From Acinetobacter pullicarnis (GTDB lineage: Bacteria > Pseudomonadota > Gammaproteobacteria > Pseudomonadales > Moraxellaceae), in NCBI RefSeq assembly GCF_006352475.1, contig NZ_VCMZ01000003.1:1-64000 (forward strand): 64,000 bases of DNA, read 5' to 3'. Positions 9,001 through 15,779 of the stretch are shown here, one piece after another. The notes beneath the pieces were generated by a model that was given only the letters and a program-made list of their open reading frames with translations, was not told where the DNA came from and did not search any database. Made by a program: the position numbers and the translations under genes. Numbering within the stretch: the first letter of the stretch is position 1; every line of letters starts with the position of its first letter.

Positions 9001-11158
9001 GAGAAACTTAGTCAAAACTTATCAAGACTCAACTCAACGCCCAACAGCTTTGGCAGTTGCCCATGACTTACCAATCTTGCAGCATATCCAAAGCCAACAA
9101 TTACAATTTACTGAATGTGAAAAACTGTTAGCGAGTAAGCTTGGTTCTTATTGGCAGGGTGAAGATAGCGCATGGCAAAGTTTTGAAGCTATTCACAATC
9201 AGTGGCAAGAAATTAAGCAGATAGTTGCGTTGTCAATTACTGATCAAGCAACTTTATTAAAAGCTGTAGAGTTTAGTAAAAATCATACTTTGGATGAGCT
9301 GACACAGAATATCGCTCAGGTGGAGAATACGTTTAGGCAATTGCTGAATGATCATGTCCTGAAGAGTGATACTGCGATTACCTCATATTCAGATATTGAT
9401 TTTAATAAAATTATCGAAAGACAACAGCAGTTGCAGCAACACAGTTCATCTTGGAGACATTGGTTAAATTGGCAGGCTATAAAGAGCCAGTTGATTCAAC
9501 ATGGGTTAAAACCATTGGCATTTGAGCTTTTGAATGCCCCATTGAATGTGGATGATGCCCTAAAACGCCTGAATATTAATTTAGCGAGACACTGGATTAC
9601 GCATCAATTTAGTCAGCATCCAGAGTTAAACCAATTTAACAGCCAACAACATGAACAGAAAATAATGTCCTTTGCCCAGCAGGATAAAGAACACCAACTT
9701 TCTGCAAGTCAGGAAATTATTCACCGTTGGAATAATATTTTTATAGAACAAAACCACTACAAAGGGCAATGGACTGTTCTTAACAAAGAGTTGGGTAAGA
9801 AACGCCGTCATATTCCTGTACGAGAGTTGATGCGTCAAATTCCTGATGTTTTAGTTGGCTTGAAACCATGTTTATTAATGAGTCCATTATCAGTTGCCCA
9901 ATATCTGGACACAGAAGCAAAATTTGATGTAGTAATTTTTGATGAAGCATCACAGATTCCTGTATGGGATGCAATTGGTGCATTAGCGAGAGGTAAACAG
10001 TCAATCGTGGTGGGTGACAATAAACAAATGCCACCAACCAGTTTCTTCGGTAAAGGCGATTCTGAAGAAGAGGTTGATGAGGAGGTGACTGAAGATCTGG
10101 AGAGTATTTTGGATGAATGTCTTGCTGCTCAGTTACCAGAATTAGCTTTGAATTGGCATTACCGTAGTCGTTATGAAAGTCTCATTCAATTTAGTAATCA
10201 GAAATACTACAAAGGTGGTTTATTTACTTTCCCTGCACCTGTTGCTAAGGATACAGCTGTAAAACTACATGTGGTTGAGGGTGTATACGACAAAGGTGAT
10301 ACACGTACCAATAGTAATGAAGCAAAGGCAATTGTTGAATTTATTATTCAGCATTTACAGTCACAGTTAGGGCAAGAGAATCCTTTGACTTTAGGTGTGG
10401 TCACTTTCAATATGACTCAGCAGAAGTTGATTGAAGATTTGCTGGATAATGAATTGGCTAATCACCCTGAGTTAGAGACATTGAGTAAGTCAGGCATTGA
10501 ACCTTTATTTGTTAAGAATTTAGAAAATGTGCAAGGAGATGAACGTGATATTATCGTTTTCTCAATTACTTACGCAGAAGACCGTGATGGTCGATTATCT
10601 ATGAACTTTGGCGCGCTTAATCGTCAAGGTGGTCAGCGCCGTCTAAATGTAGCAATTACTCGCGCTCGTCAAGGATTACATGTTTTCTCTGCTTTGAGTC
10701 CTGAAGAAATTAATTTGGCACGCACTAATAGTGAGGGTGTAAGGGATTTAAAAGACTTCTTAGTTTTTGCTCGTAGTGGTCAGTTGCATTTAAATTATGC
10801 TGACCAAAGTAAACAGCAGGCTAAAAAAGAATTCCTACAGTACCTACAAACTAAGTTGCAAGAACAAGGCTGGAGTGTGGACCTTGGTATAGGTCAGGGA
10901 GATAGTTGTGTAGATATAGCAATTAAGGATAATTTGAATTCAGGTAGTTATCTTGCAGGTATTATAGTAGATGGTGAAAACTACGCTAAAGCAGCTACAG
11001 CAAGAGACCGTGATCAGCTCAGACCAACAGTATTAAATGGGTTAGGCTGGCAGGTATTATCAGTGTGGACAGTTGATTGGTGGCTGGATCCAGAGCAGAA
11101 CTTAGCTAAATTGGTAAAAGAATTGGATGAGATCAAAATTAATCAACAGGTTGCTTAA
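6002..11158 (+). CDS. DUF4011-type superfamily 1 helicase with C-terminal nuclease-like domain
   Basis: A 1718-residue protein. Around residues 215-265 is a transglutaminase-like stretch, then near 370 a DUF4011-like block (RWLRRLLDLSLRN). The helicase core has Walker A GPPGTGKS near 680, Walker B FDEAS near 1314, GDNKQMPP near 1338, VQGDERD near 1510 and the arginine motif VAITRAR near 1550. The last 120 residues resemble the small Vsr/REase-like domain that closes this family (VDIAI, DGENY, RDRD, WWLDPE). Known of the family: single-gene anti-phage proteins of this layout occur in defence islands (catalogued, as I recall, as Hhe-type). Inferred role: ATP-driven nucleic-acid recognition and cleavage of invading DNA. 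It follows the recombinase pair in the same direction, as cargo of the same element would. An AAGGGG ribosome site fixes the ATG at 6002. Confidence 0.8.
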   Translation: MLEDENNQQLDPKYSLQVDCASALNFVLQQNSVPLIRQILISSTETISGSRIVIRSNPDYFKEHTINIANLEGNQFLALDKPKLVFDIKLLQELPENLKGSIEILWLNEKEEILAEQRAEIDLLTIDTWGGERQPIELLASFSQPNASALSPILVKASEILKAKELGSLSGYQERDRDSVLSQLNALWESLLQQDIHYIVNPASFVKSGQRIRLAKQIFDEKLACCLDTTILLSALAEQIGLDTLLIIEEGHSYLGVWLNETPNVDLIIDDIQALRKRYDLGEVVFIETTLLTQQVKFASALETAKQYIKDESRQHKFYLAIDVRQSRLRGIKPISSYQDKKNHLDETEIEWAPASIPVYDVERPVESKATRVDRWLRRLLDLSLRNKLLNFKDNRYSIPLQCSELTLGKLEDALANQEGFLFKGIDSISLKDVQRDNESQHINQYVDDSLSRKLLFSPLDTPLLEKRLIEVYRASRTALEEGGANTLFLAIGFLEWKESERSKRTFKAPLLLIPVQITRETAKTGYRLYMYDDEPRFNSTLLQLLRQDFELDISGLNPLPADDSGIDVNQVLHIVRKAIVNIPGWEVKAEAAIGQFSFSKYLMWLDLSTRMDQLKNQSVVNHLIESPREPFIKQDDFPQPAQLDQRYQPQQLFTPLSSDSSQLAAVMSAALGRTFVLSGPPGTGKSQTITNMISQCLADGKSVLFVSEKMAALEVVYRRLTQIGLSELCLQLHSSKAQKMQVLDQLRERAQKNNDPYFLSAQLKTTEWQKLSDKLIQSRDELNQHVNNLHTVHAIGWSLYAAMSDELCYRDTPHLRFPEIEISTLTSEKRELLNKTVTQAVSLRQLVNENAKDVLDGFAEGLSEPIWNLAWQEQYQLLQDQLVGQIQQLQKSISAWQQVFGFSEKQNLSQVNQDVAIFKAISNLVQQTDLKLLNAIKDIDLKTITQTKHLTQDLKQQRSSLVGKYQSQIYQADLSQIGFKWREAESKMFPFSWFAKFQLRNLVKTYQDSTQRPTALAVAHDLPILQHIQSQQLQFTECEKLLASKLGSYWQGEDSAWQSFEAIHNQWQEIKQIVALSITDQATLLKAVEFSKNHTLDELTQNIAQVENTFRQLLNDHVLKSDTAITSYSDIDFNKIIERQQQLQQHSSSWRHWLNWQAIKSQLIQHGLKPLAFELLNAPLNVDDALKRLNINLARHWITHQFSQHPELNQFNSQQHEQKIMSFAQQDKEHQLSASQEIIHRWNNIFIEQNHYKGQWTVLNKELGKKRRHIPVRELMRQIPDVLVGLKPCLLMSPLSVAQYLDTEAKFDVVIFDEASQIPVWDAIGALARGKQSIVVGDNKQMPPTSFFGKGDSEEEVDEEVTEDLESILDECLAAQLPELALNWHYRSRYESLIQFSNQKYYKGGLFTFPAPVAKDTAVKLHVVEGVYDKGDTRTNSNEAKAIVEFIIQHLQSQLGQENPLTLGVVTFNMTQQKLIEDLLDNELANHPELETLSKSGIEPLFVKNLENVQGDERDIIVFSITYAEDRDGRLSMNFGALNRQGGQRRLNVAITRARQGLHVFSALSPEEINLARTNSEGVRDLKDFLVFARSGQLHLNYADQSKQQAKKEFLQYLQTKLQEQGWSVDLGIGQGDSCVDIAIKDNLNSGSYLAGIIVDGENYAKAATARDRDQLRPTVLNGLGWQVLSVWTVDWWLDPEQNLAKLVKELDEIKINQQVA

Positions 11159-11176
11159 ATTGTCTGAAACCTTAGG

Positions 11177-11320
11177 GATGAAAAGCATGCTTTAAATCAA
11201 CTCATTGACTTGGGTTGCATGGTCCATGCGAGTCGTAAATTCTATGAACTATATGTGACGGGGAAAAGTCAGATCAATGAACAGGCATTTTTAAGGGTCA
11301 TCAGATTAAGTGCATTTTGA
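11177..11320 (+). pseudogene. IS66-family TnpC fragment
   Basis: This 47-codon open stretch without a start matches the zinc-region/catalytic core of IS66 transposases: GCMVHASRKFYEL (normally GCWAHARRKF) followed by a KSQINEQA box. It ends in TGA at 11318-11320, 4 bases before a terminator-like hairpin. The element is otherwise gone, which marks the left edge of the GC-rich island as an old insertion point. Confidence 0.6.
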
Positions 11321-11324
11321 TAAT

Positions 11325-11352
11325 GAATAAAGCGCCGTTTGGCGCTTTATTC
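11325..11352. terminator. Perfect inverted repeat, probable terminator
   Basis: Perfect 12-base arms GAATAAAGCGCC and GGCGCTTTATTC around the loop GTTT, rich in A on one side and T on the other, so it can end transcription in both directions. GC-rich foreign DNA begins within about 15 bases to the right. Confidence 0.6.
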
Positions 11353-11371
11353 ATCCTAGGGACCGCTCACC

Positions 11372-11572
11372 ACCGAGTCCGAGAAGAGCGAGCAAAAAGG
11401 CTTTGCCAACCTGCTGATCGGCCTGTTCGGCGCCGTGCGCAATCCGCTGACTCATGCGCCCAAGGCGAATTAGCCCATGTCCGAACAGGATTCACTGGAC
11501 ATCCTGACGCTGGTATCGCTGATTCACCGCAAGCTGGATGGCACCACGAAATTAGCGGCCGTATCGCCATAA
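11372..11572 (+). pseudogene. TIGR02391 (Ymh)-family C-terminal remnant
   Basis: One reading frame gives a GFANLLIGLFGAVRNP segment and then a LVSLIHRKLD ending, the pattern of the C-terminus of TIGR02391 proteins, which occur next to restriction and other defence genes. A TAG at 11471-11473 sits where this family usually has Trp, and there is no start, so it is a decayed tail. It is the first recognisable piece of the GC-rich island. Confidence 0.55.
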
Positions 11573-11585
11573 GGGAAAGACAAGA

Positions 11586-12353
11586 ATGGACGAGGCGATC
11601 GTAGTCTTCTCTCGGAAAGGGATTTTCCAGACTACGATTGCCGCGCGTGACGTTCGCAGCCGGGAACATGCACGCAAGCTGTGGCCCCTGGTGTCTCCCG
11701 GCGCATCACGGCAGATGGTGACATGGGTCAGCCCCTCCTTTGAGAGCGGGAAGTTGCGTCGGAGATCCCACTTCCGCGTGCTTCCTGCCCAACACACCTT
11801 TAATCCGAAAGCGCACTTCGACGATGAAGAAGCCAGCCGGTGGCGCGCTGTGCAGGAAAGCCCCGAACACCGACAGGCGAAAGAACTTGTCGCTGCCGAA
11901 CTCTCCCGACGCTTGAATGCCGGGCTTGCGATGCCGTGGGCGTTCAAAGATACGGATGCGTCGGACTATGCGCTGGAAGGCAACTTGTTGCTGGGTGCCG
12001 ACCGGGTGGCAACCGAGCATCCTCTGGAGACGCCATTCGGCAGCAAATTCCGGCTCGACGTTGCCGTGCTCGGGCCGCCGGTTCAGGTCGAGCCGATGGT
12101 GCTTGGCGGCGTTGAAATCGAACTCAGCCACGCCTTCGACGGCCGCAAGGCGCTGATCGGGAAGTCGCTCGGATTTCCGTTGATCTCCATCGACATCACG
12201 GAGATGATGCTGGACGAACTCACGCCTGAGTGGGCACAGCGGGTACTGACCACAACCACGCGGAGCCACGAGCAAGGACGCCGGCAGACCTACATCTATC
12301 TCCACGACCTGCTGTACCACCTCTACGCGCAATTGCCAACGATGAGACGCTGA
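11586..12353 (+). CDS. CoiA/PD-(D/E)xK nuclease-like protein, C-terminally frameshifted
   Basis: A 255-residue ORF of GC-rich codon use. The central part has a plausible PD-(D/E)xK arrangement: FRLDVAVLG (Asp) near residue 160, then GGVEIELSH (Glu-x-Glu) near 175 and a Lys in RKALIG. This resembles the nuclease domain of competence protein CoiA and related VRR/restriction-like proteins; the activity is inferred. After the YIYLHDLLYHLYAQ segment near residue 248 the reading continues sensibly only in another frame, which indicates a frameshift around 12332. It may be a decaying member of the defence cassette to its right. I am unsure of the exact family. Confidence 0.5.
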   Translation: MDEAIVVFSRKGIFQTTIAARDVRSREHARKLWPLVSPGASRQMVTWVSPSFESGKLRRRSHFRVLPAQHTFNPKAHFDDEEASRWRAVQESPEHRQAKELVAAELSRRLNAGLAMPWAFKDTDASDYALEGNLLLGADRVATEHPLETPFGSKFRLDVAVLGPPVQVEPMVLGGVEIELSHAFDGRKALIGKSLGFPLISIDITEMMLDELTPEWAQRVLTTTTRSHEQGRRQTYIYLHDLLYHLYAQLPTMRR

Positions 12354-12790
12354 ACAAGCTGGTGCGCTGGATGAACCTGCTCGCGGAGAAGCTAGAGTAC
12401 CCGAAGGGTACGGTCGCCGTTGCCTTGGTCAATGGAAAGAACTAACAGTCGCGCAAGATGCTGGAACGCGCGGGACAAGTCGTTGGCCCCGACTGGAGTG
12501 AATTCAATGACCAGCGCTGCTTAGGGCTGACCTTGCCGCGCCCCAAAGGCCCAGCCGATCTCCAAGCCCATCGCTTCCACATGACGATGGCGCGCATCCT
12601 GCTGTCGCACACTGATGCGCACGTTAGCTACAAATACTGCAACTGCGTGGACAACAACCACCCCGAAGAAGACGTGTGGGTGGCGCATCGCTGGATTGCC
12701 GACCTGAAAACCCATACCCGGCACCGCGTATTGCCGGAGTCACCTTGCGGGCAAACACTACAACGGAGCCAGGCGCCTGTTTGCTTGTTG
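12332..12790 (+). pseudogene. Out-of-frame continuation of the CoiA-like gene
   Basis: Coding-like sequence in the frame offset from the preceding ORF, beginning ANDETLNKLVRWMN, interrupted by TAA at 12443-12445 and then continuing through a DWSEFNDQRCLGL segment and a Cys/His-containing region near 12640. Together with the preceding ORF it suggests an original protein of about 400 residues disabled by one frameshift and one nonsense codon. The exact end is unclear because it converges on the 3' end of the opposite-strand membrane-protein gene. Confidence 0.4.
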
Positions 12791-12798
12791 GACAGTTC

Positions 12799-13587
12799 TC
12801 AGTCCGTCGTCGGTTTTGGTGCTCTTTTCCGCGGAGCCGAAGAAGGCAAAGACGGCAAGCACTCGAATAGGCGTTCTGCATAGACGAACCCCATCCGCCT
12901 GACTGCGCTCTGATCGAAATACAGTAGCCAAGCGGCCAGTAACGCCAGCGAAATGAGCAGCGTTAGGCCAGCAGCCAGCCCCGGATCAGCAAAATGCACA
13001 GGGTCAAAATGTGGAGGCGCAACCTGCAAGATTTTTGCAATCAGCAATCCATAAAGGATACCCAAGAGGCACGACAAAATGCCAACAGGTTTCATCGCTA
13101 ACATATTGCGATGGAATCCGTATGCAATATTCTCTTTGAGTAGGAGCTGCTTGTTGGAACGGGTGAGTTCACGAAGTCGCTTGGTTGCCCCAATGTAGGT
13201 ATCGTCCGCCTTGTCCTGATCTGCTGATTCCTCCTCTGCGTTCGGCATGGCAATACCCAGCTTAGCTGTAATCGCGGTGTGATATCGCTGCTTGCTGACG
13301 CTATCCAGAAATTTGTCGCGATGGCGCAGGGCTATGGTTGTTGGCATTCCGCCCCATTTTTTCACTAGGGATTCTTCCAACTTTTTTCCCCGCCCACGGG
13401 CTACGCTTGCGAGTGCATAAATGGCACCGCAGCCACCCAGCAGTCCAATCACGCCTGTAAGTACCGGGTGCTTTGCGCCGTAGACACACAACAAGGGAAC
13501 GAGCAGCGGCAAAGCTACAAGAAGTCCTGGAATTACGCGCGCCTTGCGCTCGTAGGGGTCTTTGACCAGTTCAAAAATATTCGTCAT
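12799..13587 (-). CDS. Multi-pass membrane protein of the ubiquitin-like cassette
   Basis: A 262-residue protein with two hydrophobic segments near the N-terminus (about residues 20-37 and 43-62), a charged cytoplasmic-looking middle (65-165), and two further hydrophobic segments (about 170-190 and 205-228). The tail is basic and Pro-rich. No catalytic motif was recognised. It lies 6 bases downstream of the WYL regulator on the same strand, so the two are co-transcribed and diverge from the MBL/E2-E1-JAB operon. A membrane effector or sensor role is only a guess from context. Confidence 0.6.
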   Translation of the reverse strand: MTNIFELVKDPYERKARVIPGLLVALPLLVPLLCVYGAKHPVLTGVIGLLGGCGAIYALASVARGRGKKLEESLVKKWGGMPTTIALRHRDKFLDSVSKQRYHTAITAKLGIAMPNAEEESADQDKADDTYIGATKRLRELTRSNKQLLLKENIAYGFHRNMLAMKPVGILSCLLGILYGLLIAKILQVAPPHFDPVHFADPGLAAGLTLLISLALLAAWLLYFDQSAVRRMGFVYAERLFECLPSLPSSAPRKRAPKPTTD

Positions 13588-13593
13588 AGGTGC

Positions 13594-14496
13594 TTAGCTT
13601 TGGGCCGACAAGGCATCAATATAGGGTTGAATTTCATCGCGGTTTTTCAAAGTGATCTGCTGCGCGAGGGGGTCGGGTGCTTCCTTGGTATGCAAGCCCA
13701 AACGCCTCAGTGTGTAGTACAGAAACGCTTGGCGGCATGGAAGTTTGACCTGTCCACCCTCCATTCCATAGTCCAACTCCAGGACTCGTTTCTTGGCAGC
13801 GGGTAAATCGGGATGCGGTGCAAGCACCAGCGTCAATACAGTTTGCCAATGCGAATCCTGGCTGGCGTCCACTTGGCTCGCCTCGAAGCCATCGATGCGC
13901 AGGATTCGGGCGAGGACGAAATCGCTGAAGCGCTGGCGCTTATGGCAAAACGCGCGCATGTGCCAGCGAAAACCGTCGTTGCCCAGAGCGTGCGGCGACA
14001 GCAGACGAACCGATTCGTCCAAGGACGTCATGGACTGGTAGCTCACCCAAATGGCTTCCTGCTGCCGAATTGCCCGGACCACTGCTTCGACGGTTTGTTC
14101 ATTGATGGTGCGCCAAGGGGACGGTGCCCAATCTGCCTCAGGCGCTGAGCCAATAAAGCTGGACGCTGGTTCGATGACGCCCATCTTGGTGGCCAGCAGC
14201 TCCGCTAGATAGTGTTGCACCGAACTTCGCTGGTAAAGCGGGTGAAAACTCGGTGCTGCCGTGTAAGTCTTGGAACTGCGGTCATAAATCAGGTTGTTCG
14301 GCGCTAACTCCGTGTACTTGGCAATGTCCAGTGAGGCCTGGGGAATCGATATGCCGAAGTGCTCGGTGAGATCCATTCGATTGATGCGCCGCTCCCAGCG
14401 CAAACGGAAATCGATGAATTGAAGTCTGCTCTCTAACCCCCAGCTTAGCCCTTTGGGCTCAGCGGGATCGGCGGCAGTTACAGGAGGCTCTTGCAT
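13594..14496 (-). CDS. WYL-domain transcriptional regulator (BrxR/CapW type)
   Basis: A 300-residue protein. The N-terminal 70 residues look like a winged helix-turn-helix (MDLTEHFGISIPQASLDI). A WYL-type ligand-binding domain follows around 130-200, with WVSYQSM, LSPHALGNDGFRWHMRAFC and an FVLARILRI strand; a C-terminal WCX-like extension ends the protein. Such regulators repress defence operons (CapW with CBASS, BrxR with BREX) and respond to infection-linked signals. Here it diverges from the MBL/E2-E1-JAB operon across 89 bases that carry inverted repeats, so it probably controls both directions. Start: the ATG at 14496 has the purine-rich AGGCGCAAATA just upstream. Confidence 0.85.
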   Translation of the reverse strand: MQEPPVTAADPAEPKGLSWGLESRLQFIDFRLRWERRINRMDLTEHFGISIPQASLDIAKYTELAPNNLIYDRSSKTYTAAPSFHPLYQRSSVQHYLAELLATKMGVIEPASSFIGSAPEADWAPSPWRTINEQTVEAVVRAIRQQEAIWVSYQSMTSLDESVRLLSPHALGNDGFRWHMRAFCHKRQRFSDFVLARILRIDGFEASQVDASQDSHWQTVLTLVLAPHPDLPAAKKRVLELDYGMEGGQVKLPCRQAFLYYTLRRLGLHTKEAPDPLAQQITLKNRDEIQPYIDALSAQS

Positions 14497-14585
14497 TATT
14501 TGCGCCTAATAAGTAGACGGATATAAAAAATAGTCGTACATTAACTATACGCGATCATCCTTCGGTCGTCTACCCGGAGACCTCA
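14497..14585. promoter_or_regulatory. Divergent promoter and probable WYL operator
   Basis: This 89-base gap separates the WYL gene from the MBL operon. It contains an AT-rich core (ATATAAAAAATAG) and two nested inverted repeats: GTAGACG at 14513-14519 with CGTCTAC at 14567-14573, and ATAGT at 14530-14534 with ACTAT at 14544-14548. The symmetry fits binding by a dimeric repressor. CCCGGAGA at 14573-14580 is the ribosome site for the first MBL gene. Confidence 0.45.
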
Positions 14586-15779
14586 ATGCCCACAACCATC
14601 ACCTTTTTCCCCGTCGACAACGGGGACATGACACTCATCAAGTTCGGCGATCTTGACGCGACGACCCTGCTGATCGACGTAAACATCAGACAAGATGCCG
14701 ATGATCCTGGGAAGGACGTGCGCGATGTCGCCAAGGATCTGCGCGAACGACTGAAAAAAGACGAGAACGGCAGGCCATATGTCGATGCCTTTTTGTTGAG
14801 CCACCCGGACCAGGATCATTGCCGTGGGCTGACGCGGCATTTCTACCTGGGACCGCTGGACAAGTACCCGGATGACAAGAAGGACGACAAGGACAAGAAA
14901 ATCGTGATCCGGGAGATGTGGTCGTCTCCCATCGTGTTTCGACGCGCAAGCAAGACGCACACTTTGAGCGACGACGCCAAGGTATTCAACACGGAGGCGC
15001 GTCGGCGGATACAACTGAACCGCGACAAGAACTTCGCCGTCGGAAACGGCGACCGCATCCAGATCATGGGCGAGGACATCGATGGAAAAACCGATGATCT
15101 CACCTCGATTGTGCGGAAGGTGGACACGCGCTTCTCGACGATCAACGGCAAGAGTTCCGCATTCTTCTCTGCGTTTCTTTTGGCCCCCCTGGATGCCCAG
15201 GACGACGAAGAAGAGGAAGAGTGCCTGGTCAAGAACCAGTCCAGCGTGATCCTGAACATCACGTTAGCCGCTGATGCTCAGACGCCGGATGGCGCAAAGT
15301 TCCTTACTGGTGGCGATGCTGAGGTGTTCATCTGGAACCGCCAGTGGCAGCGCCACGAGACCGAAGCCGATGTACTTGAGTACGACATCATGCAGGCACC
15401 GCATCACTGTTCTTGGCATTCGCTGTCCTATGACAGTTGGTCCGACTACGGCGAGAAGGCCAAACTCGATGCCGATGCCCGCAAGGCGCTTTCGCAGACC
15501 CGTGACGGCGCCGTCATCGTCGCCAGTTGCAAGCCGATTGCAGACGACGACAGTGATCCACCCTGCATCCGCGCAAAGCGTGAGTACGTGGCGATCGTAG
15601 ACGAAGCAAAGGGCGAGTTCTATTGCACGGGCGAGTACCCGAGCGAGAAATCCTTGGAGCCCCTCGTTTTCACCGTCACCGCTCAGGGAGTGCAGCCGCC
15701 CTCGAAGAAGGAGTCCGGATCGAAGGCCGCTGCCGTGATCACCTCCGCGCGCACTCCGATGCCGCACGGGGCATCATGA
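14586..15779 (+). CDS. Metallo-beta-lactamase-fold hydrolase 1 of the E2-E1-JAB operon
   Basis: A 397-residue MBL-fold protein of the ComEC-like type. Metal ligands are visible in SHPDQDHC (near residue 73), TGGDAEVF (near 241) and QAPHHCSWHS (near 270). Acidic insertions (residues 90-105, 195-205) and a short Ala/Ser-rich tail are unusual. The substrate is unknown. Iyer, Burroughs and Aravind described MBL genes beside E2-E1-JAB fusions in predicted bacterial ubiquitin-like systems, so a role as peptidase, nuclease or effector in that pathway is inferred. Its stop overlaps the start of the E2-E1-JAB gene (ATGA), implying translational coupling. Confidence 0.8.
   Translation: MPTTITFFPVDNGDMTLIKFGDLDATTLLIDVNIRQDADDPGKDVRDVAKDLRERLKKDENGRPYVDAFLLSHPDQDHCRGLTRHFYLGPLDKYPDDKKDDKDKKIVIREMWSSPIVFRRASKTHTLSDDAKVFNTEARRRIQLNRDKNFAVGNGDRIQIMGEDIDGKTDDLTSIVRKVDTRFSTINGKSSAFFSAFLLAPLDAQDDEEEEECLVKNQSSVILNITLAADAQTPDGAKFLTGGDAEVFIWNRQWQRHETEADVLEYDIMQAPHHCSWHSLSYDSWSDYGEKAKLDADARKALSQTRDGAVIVASCKPIADDDSDPPCIRAKREYVAIVDEAKGEFYCTGEYPSEKSLEPLVFTVTAQGVQPPSKKESGSKAAAVITSARTPMPHGAS

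Noticed and set aside
11706..12332. 208-residue minus-strand ORF in the GC-rich island
   Set aside because: GC-rich DNA yields long antisense frames; the plus frame has the nuclease-like motifs.
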